NCBI GenBank assembly: GCA_032718475.1
Contig: JAUCBJ010001135.1
Coordinates: forward strand, 1 to 64,000
DNA: 64,000 nucleotides
Origin: Nemertoderma westbladi
Lineage: Eukaryota > Xenacoelomorpha > Nemertodermatida > Nemertodermatidae
Reading direction: 5' to 3'
The position numbers were made by a program, and so were the translations under genes. Below, one piece after another: positions 51,846-62,916 of this stretch. The notes below the pieces were generated by a model. It was not told the DNA's origin. It saw only the letters and a list, made by a program, of their open reading frames with translations, and did no database searches. How positions within the stretch are numbered: position 1 is the first letter of the stretch; each line of letters starts with the position of its first letter.

Positions 51846-53848
51846 TTAATTACAGAATACCGGTATAATTTCAGCCTAAATTTATAAATATATAATAGGC
51901 CTATCGTGAATACCGGTATACAGCTTACACTTATAATGTATATATATAAGTATAATTACAGACTAGAATTAATTACAGAATACCGGTATAATTTCAGCCT
52001 AAAATTTATAGAAATAAATATAATAAACCTATGGTAAATACCAGTATGTCAATTATTTTAAATAATTGAATTTCTGAATTTTTAGGGGTTACTTGGTTAC
52101 TTTACTTACTTTATTACCGTTATTTAAGCATTAGTCCAACTGATATTGAGACCTAATTGTTGTATGGCAGGCCTACTATTTTATAAATCGGTTTGAGTTG
52201 ATTTATATTATATATACCCGTTTTAATGGGTTTTGTCAATATTTGAAATAAATGTTATTATTTCTGGGGGGAGTCACTACACAGAAGCTGTGCGCTCTCA
52301 GTGAAGTGCTACTTGTTGGACACTAAAACAAATAATTCTAATTTACCTAAGTTACTTAATACTACAAATTACGTACAATTCGGGGTGAGATTACAATCTC
52401 TAAATAAACACAAAATTACAAGTACGAATTTTTAGGGTAATTTTACAAGAAGTCTACAAACCAGCCTAACAAAGGGTTAGAATATCTGGTTATTACAACG
52501 GACAGGGTACTACGGTATTTGAAAATAACAAGCAGTAGTAAATATATTGCGTTGTCCAGATAGAAAAAATACCACCGTCTGACGACTTATAGCCGTATCG
52601 CTATAAGTACTACGTTATGTATCACGGAGTGTTCCTACCTAGAAGTTAATTACCGCGGTCTACCAGAACCAACGTGCCTATTAACCACTTTACAACACAA
52701 ATATACTGCCTACACACTAATCACCTTCGGAAAGCACTGTACACTAAACCCTAAATTAGGTACAAGTACTTATACAACAAATAATCAGTAGTTAAAAATA
52801 CTTGAACAGCTAAAAGAACCACGGTATCTGCTGGAGTGACCGGGGCACAAAATCACCAGTCTTTACCTACGCCAAGCAGCCCTGATGTAGTACCGGGGTT
52901 AGTTTAACTATAACGGTATATATAACAAGCACAATTACTGTAGGAATAAACTTGGGGATATGAATGTTGCGAATAATCGCATAAACTCTGAATAATAAAT
53001 ATTACGCTACGCGTACAGACTACTCAAACAAAATGCAGACCAAATACTGACAGACTACTATCAAGCCTAAACAAACTACGGTATATGCAGACTCCGAAAT
53101 GGTTAGTTAGTATGCGTTCTAACCGAGTAGTACGACTTATTCTTTCGAGGGGGTTTACCTCACAGCACTGGAAGCCCCTACGTTCCCAACTGGCACTTTA
53201 TCGGACATACACTCTACACACACCGAAATCTCTTCAGACCTAACAACAGCCAGGCAAAATCCAGCCTACAAATTATCTAAATAAGAAATATTACGCTACC
53301 CGTACAGACTACACAAACAAAGTACAGACCAAACGCTGGCAGACTACTATCAAGCCTAAATACACTACAGTATATGCAGACTCCGAAATGGTTAGTTAGT
53401 ATGCGTTCTAACCGAGTAGTACGACTTATTCTTTCGAGGGGGTTTACCTCACAGCACTGGAAGCCCCTACTTTCCTAACTAGTACTTTTTCGGACATACG
53501 CTCTACACACACTACAGTCCCTTCAGACTTAACAACAGTCAGACAACAGTCCAGCCTACAAATTATCTGTACAATCTGAGCAGGCTTACACGCCTTCTGC
53601 TCAATATTGGCCTACAAATAAATAAAACTTGACAGAAATAAGTAAAATCTCAATAAAAAACCAGGGCGGGCCCTCCCTGATTCAATATTAAGGCCTACCG
53701 GTATATAATTATCAAATCGAATAATACTGCTGTACCTGTACTGCTGTAGGTACCGGTCCGGGTGGTTAGGTAGTCAGGCCTACTAGGTACCGGTTGTCCG
53801 GTACTTCAGCGTTATTGCCTACTGCAATACAGAAGCTATATCTGTTAT
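51846..53848 (-). other. BEL-1 leader, part next to the 5' LTR
   Basis: About 2 kb with no ORF. It includes a 289-bp tandem duplication (about 52990-53570; ATTACGCTAC at 53001 and 53290). No TGG-type primer site is seen directly inside the LTR: the minus strand reads ATAACAGATATAGCTTC there. The counterpart in BEL-2 is TTAATAGATTTGGTTC, so priming may use an internal tRNA segment. Confidence 0.7.
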
Positions 53849-54928
53849 TGTTCGCGCTTTCAGACCTTTAGCAGTTTAACCTGCCAAATTGGGATGTCTT
53901 CTAGATAATAGATCGTCTTTAGCCTATGACAAGTATTTGATACACTACATTAGCCGAAGCCAGTCTATGCGCGATCATTCACCCGCTGGATATACCCGGG
54001 AGACTGGATTCGGAAGCCTAACCGTATTGCGGTGTAAGCCTACTGTATTATTCGACTGATCGTAATATATAATCTCTGACAAATATTATTCACTTTCGGG
54101 AAATATTAACAGTTCCTTTAGGACCTGGCGCTCTAAATATGTAAACAGAGTTATGACTTAAACTAAACACAACGGGATGGCTATAGATTCACGCATATGG
54201 CGCATTCTTTAGGAGATGCTTTGTTATCAGTCACAATCATACACAATACTGCACAATGGTGCACACTAATCTGCCGACCTTCACTAATTTTAGTCACATA
54301 TAAAGAGAACAACAGACAATACATGTAGGGCCTATGAAATAGCATTAGATTCACTTCAAACCACTTAATGTAAGTCGCAATCGTTATATGTAACCGGTCT
54401 CTCTAACCTTTAGTATATCAAGAAGATTGGGGTGTCTGATTATTTATCAGTATTCCAAATAAAATATTCCATCAACAAATATAATGAATAACCGACAGTA
54501 AATAGCAGTACAAGTGTTTAGGTATAAATTGATATGATATGTGAGTTATGGTTCGTTTGTGAGTGACTATTGGTAAAATCACATACTGACTCAACTCCAC
54601 GAGTTTCTATATACAATCTCTAACGCAGAGGCAAAAAACGCTCTGATTGGTCGACCGAACATAGAAGGAACAGAGAACAAAGAAAAAGCTCCACGTGTAC
54701 AGCATCAGCTGTTAGCCATCGTCATGGTAGCTACACTGTTTCAAGAGGATCTGGCGTATTGCGTCATAGAATTGCTAATTATGTCCGCTAAAGTACACAT
54801 ACAGAAGAAATGGCTTTTATGTCCTTTTATGTCCAGTACAGTAAGGACACGGCCTTTTATGCCTGTTAAACCAACTACAGAGTACTTTACGGGGAAAATA
54901 ACCGGCTAATTTTGCAAAAGCCTTTACA
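53849..54928 (-). repeat. 5' LTR of BEL-1
   Basis: Direct copy of 34047-35127 with about 20 differences, including a small rearranged patch near 54825-54835. It is followed on the plus strand by CGCGC. Confidence 0.92.
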
Positions 54929-55198
54929 CGCGCAATGCATTACAGTCTTTGTTTACTATTTTCTGAGCATCAGAACCAACTCAGAATTTTCTGTGCTTCT
55001 GTGTGGAAGTTTCAGACTTTGGCCTAGGAACATCAGATGGCATTAACCTAACCTACCTACATGAAACACCTGGATTATTACTTGCCATACTTACCATACT
55101 TGGATACACATTTCTCATTGCTCATAACATTTCATAACTGCATAAGTAACACATACTGACTGTTCACCGCATTATTTTACTTCTGTTATAGTATTAAT

Positions 55199-55869
55199 TG
55201 TTGTTATATTAATGGATATTGCTGTTATATTTGGAGAATACCGATAAATAATCATAAACCCCTCAATCTTCTTGATTACTGAGGTAAGAGGAATAGAGTT
55301 TACCGGTAGCAACTGCGACTTAAATTATAGTGGTTTTGTGTGAATTAAATGCTATTTCATAATCCCTACGTGTGTCAGTTGCGATCCTCCTTATATATGA
55401 TCAAATTCAGTGATGGTCGGCAGATTAGTGCGAAATAGTGTAAAGTAGTGTGAAGTAGTGTGAAGTCGTGTGAAGTAGTGTGAAGGTTAATAAAGCATCT
55501 CCTAAAGAATGCGCTATTTATGAAACTCTGTGGCCATCTAGTTGTGATTAGTATAAGTCATAACTCTGTTTTTATACTTAAAGCGCCACGTCCTAAAGGA
55601 ACTATTAATATTTCCCCGAAAGTAAATATATTTGTCAGAGATTATATAGTAGCGATCAATCGAATAATACAGTAGGTCTACACTGCAATAACTCTCAAGG
55701 AATCCAAATCCAGTCTCCCACACCGTGGGTCATACGCCGCACACGGACTGGCTTTGGCTGATGTAACTTCAGTACACTAGGTAATTGGTAAAAGGCTAAA
55801 GTCGATTTATAAACAAGAGGACAACTAAAATTGGCAGGTTAAACTGCTAAAGGTCTAAAAGTGCAAACA
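55199..55869 (+). repeat. Partial LTR of BEL-2
   Basis: Recognisable against the minus strand of the BEL-1 LTR (CATCTCCTAAAGAATGCGC, CCCCGAAAGTAAATA, TTAAACTGCTAAAGGTCT) and ends GTGCAAACA. A (AGTAGTGTGA)n run at 55436-55485 is local to this copy. Confidence 0.8.
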
Positions 55870-57108
55870 TTAATAGATTTGGTTCTTTATTGCGCAGTAG
55901 GCAATAAATATACTTTGTCTAATGTTCTGGTAAGAACATTAATAGATTTAGGGTTTCTTTATTGCGCCGTAGGCAATAAAGTCGAATGTACCGGTCGGAC
56001 GGTAAAATGTAGGCCTAAACACCCGAACCGGTACTTGCAGGTACAGCAGTATTATTTCGATTGTGAAATATTGTATATTGTAGGCTGTTAGGGGATTAGG
56101 GATTGATCACCCCTTATTCCTTTGTATGGTTTACTTATTTCTGTCAGTTTTATTTATCTGTAAGTGTAATATTGAGCAGAAGGTGTGTAAGCCTGCTCAG
56201 ATTGTATAAATAATTTGTACGCTGGATTGTTGTCTAACTGTTGTTAGGTCTGAGGCGATTGCAGTGTATGTAGAGTGTCTGTCCGATAAAGTGCTAGTTA
56301 GGAAGGTGGGGGCATCCAGTGCTGTAGGGTAAATCCCCCCAAAAGAATAAGTCGTACTACTTGGTTAGAACGCCTACTAACTAACCATTTCAGAGTCTGC
56401 TTATACTGTAGTTTATTTAGGCTTGACAGTAGTATGCCAGCATTTGGTCTGTGTTTTGTTTGAATAGTCTGCACGGGTAGCGTAATATTTATTATTCAGA
56501 GTTTATGCGAGTATTCGCAACCTCCAACTCCCCAAGTTTATTCCTACAGTAATTGTGCTTGTTATACATACCGTTATAGTTAAATTAACCCCGGTACTAC
56601 ATCAGGGCTGCTTGGCGTAGGTAAAGACTGGTGATTTTGTGCTCCGGTCACTCCAGCAGATACCGTGGTTCTTTTGTCTGTTCACGTATATTTAACTGCT
56701 GGTTATTTGTTGTATAAGTACTTGTACCTAATTTAGGGTTTAGAGTACAGTGCTTTCCGAAAGTAATTTAGTGTGTAGGCAGTATATTTGTGTTGTAACG
56801 TGGTTAATAGGTACGTTAGCTCTGCTTGGCTTCGATAATTAACCTCTAGGTAAGGACACTCCGGGTACATAACGTAGTACTTATAGAGTTTAAGACTATA
56901 AGTCGTCAGACGGTGGTATTTCCTTATCTGGACAACGCAACTTACTTACTACTACTTTATTGGTTTCAACTACCATAGTTTCCTGTCAGTTTGTAAGAAC
57001 CAGAAATTCTAACTCCTTGTTAGGCTGGTTCGTAGATTTCTTGTAAAATTACCCTAAAAAATTGTACGTGTAACTTGTTTATTGTTTATTTAGAGATTGT
57101 AATCTCAA
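55870..57108 (+). other. BEL-2 leader
   Basis: Reverse-complement counterpart of 52400-53840 in BEL-1, with one copy of the block that is duplicated there. Its first part contains its own short duplication: AACATTAATAGATTT...GTAGGCAATAAA at 55866 and 55934. Confidence 0.7.
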
Positions 57109-57121
57109 CTGATTGTAAGTA

Positions 57122-58368
57122 CTACTACTACTACTACTAGGATCGGCATGCTGCATTGCAGCTGCATTTTTAAGAATGCTGTGCCGGCTTGTCAACAAAA
57201 TTGCACCGCCACAACTCCCTATCACCCATGACATTTGCTAGATCATCCGCATCTTTAAGGCCAGTGTCCTTTAAGATACGTCTCAAGAAAGTCATGGGCT
57301 GTCCACCATGCTTATTCACCCCATGAGGCTGCCAAAGTACAAGATTATGCACTGGCTGGTCCTCACGGCGAAAGCAATGTCCTGCAAAGCGGAGGCGATT
57401 TTGTTCTAGTGTCAAGCTTGGGGGAACCAATGAGACACCTCCAATGTTATATAGTGTCTGGTTGGAGATGTGTGCATTGTACTTGACACAATGAACCCGG
57501 CGTAGCATTCTTGTGAATGTGCCATCCAGAGATTTGGTGTCCTCAGCAGCTAGAGCCCAGCATGGACTCCCGTAGAGGAGTACTGGAACTACTGCTGCTC
57601 TAAATAATCGGACCTTAAGTTTCCGATTAATTCTCGGTGACTTCCAAATCCTGGAAAGCCTATTCAAGGCTGCCCATGCCTTTCCCTTACGTATTCGAAG
57701 GTACTCACCTGACTTCCGGATCCATGATCCCAGGTAACAGAAGTCGTCCACATGCTCAAGCATACCATCCTTTGAGCTTATGCTCATCCGATCAGAGACT
57801 TGCTGAGGACTTTCAAAGTTAACTGTCAGAATTTTGGTCTTTCTGGAGTTAATAAAAAGACCAACACTAGAAGCAGCATGTTCTAATAAGCTGAGGAGCC
57901 GTTGGGCTCCCTCTAATGATTCTGAGAGTACTCCTAAGTCATCAGCAAAGTCTAGATCAGTTAGGTACTTGGCAGGATTTCCTAGACTTCTGGAGCCAGT
58001 AGGTGGAGTTATCATCATCCCATCATCATTATAATGATCTAAGGACATGCGTAGAACATAGTCAACCACAATAATGAACAAGAATGGTGCAAGTGTGTCT
58101 CCTTGGAGGACGCCCCATAACACTTCAAATGGTTCTGTGTCACCGTCAACAGTAAACACAAATGTTGTCGAACCATCATATACTGATCTGATTGCTGCAA
58201 TAATTTCATCAGGAATCCCATATAATGAAAGTATGCTGAACATTCGTGAGCGAGAGACTGAATCAAATGCCTGTCTTTCTTTTTTGATAACTCTTCAATT
58301 ATCCTTCTAAGTGCCAAAATGTGCTCCATGGTCCCTCGACCTTTACGGAACCCATTCTGATTTCCATT
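57122..58368 (-). mobile_element. 5'-truncated RTE inserted in BEL-2 leader
   Basis: Flanked by direct CTGATTGTAAGTA (57109-57121 and 58369-58381), a 13-bp TSD. The 3' end is at the left, in (TAC)n. The 5' end is cut within the RT domain at QNGFRKGRGT. Confidence 0.92.
57170..58365 (-). pseudogene. RTE RT fragment, C-terminal part
   Basis: Near-identical to residues 670-1075 of the intact RTE protein, including FADD and the C-terminal region. Close to 58275, about 31 bp are missing relative to the intact copy. The loss removes the catalytic VIFVDFFKAF block and shifts the frame. No function is possible. Confidence 0.9.
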
Positions 58369-58381
58369 CTGATTGTAAGTA

Positions 58382-58966
58382 ATTTGTAGTGATAAGTAAC
58401 TTAGTAAAGTAGAATTATCTGTATTAGTGTCTAACAAGTAGCACTCCACGGAGAGCGTTCAGCTTCTGTGTAGTGACTCCTTATCCAGAAATAATAACAT
58501 TTATTTCAAATATTGTCAAAACCCATTGTACGGGTATATATATATATTTATAAATCAACTCAATCAGATTTATAAAATAGTAGGCCTGTCATACATCAAA
58601 TAGGTCTTAATATCAGTTGAACTACTGCTTAATATCAGTAATAAAGTCAAGGGAAGTAACCCTAAAATTCAGAAATTCAGTTATTATTAAATAATTGACA
58701 TTACCAGTATTTACGTTAAGCTTATTATATTTATATAAATTTAGGCTGAAATTATATACCGGTATTCTGTAACTGATCCTAGTCTGTAAATAATACTTAT
58801 ATATATACTATAAGTGCATACCGGTATTTTAATATTAATTATATATATCACGTTACACTGAGTAATGGTATCGGTAACTAACTACTAGGCTGACAGTTGA
58901 TACTGATTCTTCTAGACTTGCTTTAACTGTCGTTATAGTAGTAGGCATTCAACTGTAAAATAAATC
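58382..58966 (+). other. BEL-2 leader, part next to gag
   Basis: AT-rich, with a single copy of the ATACCGGTAT-type unit that is repeated in BEL-1. No ORF. Confidence 0.6.
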
Positions 58967-60787
58967 ATGTCTGATACAAAGCAAACACTGTCAGATAGTC
59001 TCCTAGAAAGAATGATCTGTGACCCAGATAAAAGTATCGAACATCTCAGACCAAAGTCTAAGTCCCCTCCTACTGTAAGAAAGGTCATCCCTACAGTAGT
59101 GATATCAGACCCTAGGCTAGTAAAGCACCATAGGTCTATTATAGGCACTAGATCTCAAGTTAAGCGAGACCAAGAGACGGCTGTTAAACAGCAGCAGCAC
59201 CCGAGCCGAGAACTTATTTCTCAATGGCAGAATAACACTAGTAGTTCCGACACTGAAGAGTTAACGACCGAGATCGGAGCAAGGATGGCAGAAGCGGTTT
59301 ATCCAGATCCACTTCTAATTCTTCCTGGGGCCGTACTCACTAGAGTATTGATCGCGGTGGAGGAACATCAAGCCGATTGGACGAGAAATAAGAGATCAAC
59401 CAGGGACAGTTATGTGGGATACACGATGGAGGAACTAAGGTCTATTGTAGAGACGCAATGGAACTTCCCCGGACCCAGACTCCCGTTTAACTTATTGGAA
59501 GCTACCTGGGAGGAATTATACCGAATGGGGATAGTGAGGGACACTCGAGATCCAGCTGTATGGAAGAGGTCAGCAGCAGGATATGTCCAGGGATTCTTTA
59601 ACTCCTTGGAACGACTAGAAGAACATCTATTTCAACAATCACTAGGACCTCAAGAGCAGGGAGAGCTGCCTTTTCAAGTGCGAGAACGAATCTTGCGGAT
59701 CAGATTAATCCTTTCAGCCTTTGAGGAAGCCTCGAAGAGAAGCCAAGACACGTCGTTGCAAGTGGCTGTGAAGACTTGGTTCCAACGAGTGCGTGTTAAG
59801 GTCCAGGGAACGACACAATGGAAGGTTCAGCTAACTGAGCGCATAACCCACGGAGAATCAACAGATGCCACCTTTTCTCATGTGGAAGGCGAAGCGATAT
59901 CCGGAAAACCTCAGAAGAAGGATGCTATTGATATCTATCTGTCGGATTATCAGCGATTTATAGGTGACAAAGAGCTATGGAGACGGCTAGCTGGACTTCA
60001 TCCCAATATTGAGGGAGCCAAATCCGTGTTGGACTCTTTAGATGCGGAAATATTAGCTGCAGAGCAAGCTAAATTTGATGAAAGCATCCTCATCGCAATG
60101 GACCAAGAAGAACAAATAAAGAAAAGGCAAATAGAAGACCGAAAGTTAGCAGCAGCAGCAGAATCTGAAAGAAAGGAAGCAGCGGCAGCGGTAGAAGCGG
60201 AAAGAAAAGCGGCAGAAGCTGAAAGAAAGGCGGCAGCAGCAGCGGCAGTGGCAGAAGCAGAACGGAAGGCATCTGAAGCGACAACCCAACTAGAGTTGGA
60301 AAATCTTCAGGTGAAACGAGATTACTTGAATAAACAAAGGACAGCTACTCAGATGCAACTACTGAGTCGATCTACTCCCAGAAGACAGGGATTTACCTCC
60401 TCTGATGAAGGCGATACAACGGATCCCGAGGGTAAAGGTAATAAATCTCGTTCTAGCGGACGTAGAAGAGCACCACACAGTCATAAGTTACCTAATTTAC
60501 CTCCTGCAGTGAGAAGGCAACTAGCTAATGTAGACATAAGTAATCAAGAACCTACAGACCAAATTATTAGAGTAGAAAGACTCCCTACTATAGTAGATGA
60601 GCCCGAAATAATTAGGCCTGTTATTGAAGCCACTCACTTGGTGGAGACCCCTGTACTTCAAGAACCTAACTCTAAAGTCCCTTTGCATAGTACTAAACTA
60701 CCTGTGCCCAGTAGACAAGCCCCTAAAAAAGTTCTGGGGTGGTTATTTTGCTGCACCAAAATTACAAGTAGTGAACAATTTTCATAA
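58967..60787 (+). pseudogene. gag: BEL-2 Gag, C-terminally truncated
   Basis: 606 open codons collinear with BEL-1 Gag from the same start (MSDTKQTLSDSLLE). It keeps the DPLLILPGAVLTRVLIAVEE region, the Ala/Glu coiled coil (ESERKEAAAAVEAERKAAEA) and the basic patch. Similarity ends near residue 587 (PVPSRQAPKK). The last residues come from unrelated flanking DNA, so the DUF1759-like part is lost. The long open frame in such a remnant argues for fairly recent loss. Confidence 0.85.
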
Positions 60788-61154
60788 AATTTGAAAGTTA
60801 TAATTTTCAGCTAATTATTTTTTAATACAGGTTTTCTGGGGCGCAAAATCAATTGGAAAGTATGCAATTAAAAATGATCTGATTACAATAAATCGCTGTT
60901 TTAGTGCTTTACTTAGGCAAAAAATGAAAAAAACAGTAACCAGCACTTTTCAGTTTGAACACAAAATTTGTAATTAATTCCCTTATAAGATACTATAAAT
61001 TCACATTTTTCACATTTCATTTCACATTTATTGGATATCCAATTTATTTGGCATACATTAGTAGATTATGTAATAGAGTAATTATTGTTGTGTGATTCAT
61101 CATTGTACAGAAGAACAGTGTAGTTCGTTGAACTGTTCGGAGACCTCATTTAGC
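60788..61154. other. AT-rich DNA, nothing recognised
   Basis: Flank of the BEL-2 remnant. No ORF, RNA or repeat is supported. Confidence 0.4.
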
Positions 61155-61315
61155 TATGATACGAAGAACTTAACGGAGACCGCATGCCGGTAGTATAGTT
61201 GAGAGGAATAATGATTTTTACAAGAGAGTGTTTTATAGCACAGAAGGAAAAAAGTAAGATCAATAATATGAATTACGATGAGTTACTGGTAAACCATCTA
61301 CATAATGTAATACAA
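61155..61315 (+). repeat. Dispersed repeat pair, copy 1
   Basis: The block GAAGAACTTAACGGAGACCG ... GGTAGTATAGTTGA ... AGAGTGTTTTATAGCACA ... ACCATCTACATA recurs in the same orientation at 62740-62900 with about 20% differences by eye. Confidence 0.7.
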
Positions 61316-62335
61316 GTCAGCTAATAAAACATAATAATTATTCAACATATTGCATGCATATTATTACTATACACCATAAAATACTCTAAGTACGCACAGT
61401 ACAAATACCTATAGCTGGGCAACAATGTATTACATCTTTAATCATACTACAGTATTACGTAGTTATTCATACATTTAAAAAATGTTCCAGAATATGGTTT
61501 ATTTATTAATAGAATAAAATAGCCTCGCCTCAATGCAAAACCATGCAACATTTGAACGCTCATATCTCAGCTATTTTTCAACGAAATTCAAATTGTGTTA
61601 CATATTTGGAATCCTTACATGACCAGCTTTCCATTGGTACCAACAAACAGCTATAAGGTAGAAGAATAACTGTGGTGTAACTTGTGAAATATGGCTGGAG
61701 ACACCTTTTTTAAACGTTTGTAGCTAGAGATTGAAAGCAAATATAAAATTCTGGCTCACCCAGTCGGTGAGTGGTCGGGATGTGAAACTATCTCTGTTTC
61801 AAATTTCATGCAATCTCATTAAGATTTGTAGAAAAATTAGGGGGAGGGGGGGGGGGGGGGGGCGTGTCACTGAATTACGACACTATATTCTGGGACATGG
61901 AGTACTATGTAGGCCTAAAATGCATTACGAAATATAAATTAAGTTTATTAGCTTTACAGCCTAATTTAGGCGCATTTTAATTAATTTTAGCTTTTAGGAC
62001 AATAACTCGGAGCTGGATAATTATTTCCCTGAAGTAAAAAACTTCAAATTTTTAAAAGCCCACTGTATCTCCGCAAATTCTCAACTATTTATACATTGTC
62101 GTATATAAAGTGTTTATACTGTAGATTAGAAATCCTGTCATTGCATTGCAACCGTACCATCGGTTCATCCATAATCTATATATCGACCACTACTCTAAGG
62201 TACATTGCTTAGCAACCCGTGCATCGCAATACTCGCCACAGTTCGCAATAAATCAACCATGTAAATCCCATAATTAATATGCAATATCAAGAGTAGTATG
62301 CGTTTGGTCCTTTCGTTGACAGTTGGACCACAATC
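61316..62335. other. AT-rich DNA with one poly-G tract
   Basis: A 17-bp poly-G run lies at 61846-61862. The short ORF spanning it is not supported. Confidence 0.4.
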
Positions 62336-62355
62336 ATGACTCATCGATGAGTCAT
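62336..62355. promoter_or_regulatory. 20-bp palindrome of two AP-1 sites
   Basis: ATGACTCATCGATGAGTCAT is a perfect palindrome and holds TGACTCA and TGAGTCA, both AP-1/bZIP consensus sites, around TCGA. The sequence is certain; binding is unproven. Confidence 0.45.
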
Positions 62356-62399
62356 AGCACCCATAGGGTGTCATTGGGTGTCATTGGCGCCATACTGTC

Positions 62400-62690
62400 T
62401 GGGCGACACCTCCCAATTAGGCTAATTAGACCCTAATTGATGGGTGTCATCGATTAATTAGTGCATTTAATCCCTAATAGGTGTCTTACGACTCCTAATT
62501 TGGATTTAATTGCTTATCCTAATTAATCAGAGCGATTAGCAGCCTAGCATCCAATGGGTCATGAGTGTTTTCTAACCATCTTCTAGAGGCCCAAACTGGT
62601 GTCAATAAGTGACACCTCTGATTTTCCTAATTACTCTAACCTATATCAAGGCAGCTTTAACATTGACTTTTTGACCCCCAATTAGCCTTA
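62400..62690. promoter_or_regulatory. Dense TAAT(T/A) motif cluster
   Basis: About a dozen TAAT/ATTA cores in 290 bp (GGCTAATTAG, CCCTAATTG, GATTAATTAG, TTTAATTGC, CCTAATTAATC, CCTAATTAC, CCAATTAGCC). These are homeodomain-type cores, but the local AT content makes chance enrichment plausible. Confidence 0.25.
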
Positions 62691-62739
62691 ACCAAGCAGC
62701 ACGTTTTAACTTTGGTTGTATCCAAGCGCCATTTCGCTA

Positions 62740-62900
62740 TTATACAAAGAACTTAATGGAGACCACATGACGGTAGTATAGTTAACATGGTTGTTGATTA
62801 AGGGAAGAGTGTTTTGAAGCACATAAGCCAAAATGTAAGAACAATAATATAGATTACAATGATATGATGGTAAAACATACCATCTATATATATAATTCCA
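62740..62900 (+). repeat. Dispersed repeat pair, copy 2
   Basis: Counterpart of 61155-61315 (AAAGAACTTAATGGAGACC ... GGTAGTATAGTTAAC ... AAGAGTGTTTTGAAGCACA). Confidence 0.7.
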
Positions 62901-62916
62901 TCCAGCATACTTCAAG

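Larger units (their letters stand above)
34047..54928 (-). mobile_element. Giant BEL/Pao LTR retrotransposon (BEL-1) with nested RTE
   Basis: Two direct 1.08-kb LTRs begin TG and end CA. CGCGC lies directly outside both (34042-34046, 54929-54933), a 5-bp duplication as expected for BEL/Pao. In minus-strand order: LTR, a 2.3-kb leader interrupted by an RTE, gag, pol, a 4.5-kb region with extra ORFs, and LTR. Total span is 20.9 kb, or about 17.1 kb without the RTE, against roughly 5-10 kb for ordinary members. The LTRs differ at about 20 sites by eye, so the insertion is older than the gypsy element. Gag and pol are long and open, but their junction is broken (see 44913-45126). Confidence 0.93.
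55199..60728 (+). mobile_element. Truncated second BEL element (BEL-2), opposite orientation
   Basis: A diverged copy of the BEL-1 family on the plus strand: partial LTR (55199-55869), leader (55870-58966, with an RTE inside) and the first two thirds of gag. Similarity to BEL-1 stops near 60728; pol and the accessory ORFs are gone. The LTR start is also missing. Together with BEL-1 it makes a head-to-head mirror arrangement. Confidence 0.85.

Noticed and set aside
54724-54909. 61-codon ORF in the BEL-1 LTR
   Set aside because: Sense opposite to the element, and the second LTR has a disrupted version. No support.
47767-60728. One large inverted duplication
   Set aside because: The RTE insertions have different TSDs, positions and lengths, and the BEL copies are diverged. 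These are separate insertions.
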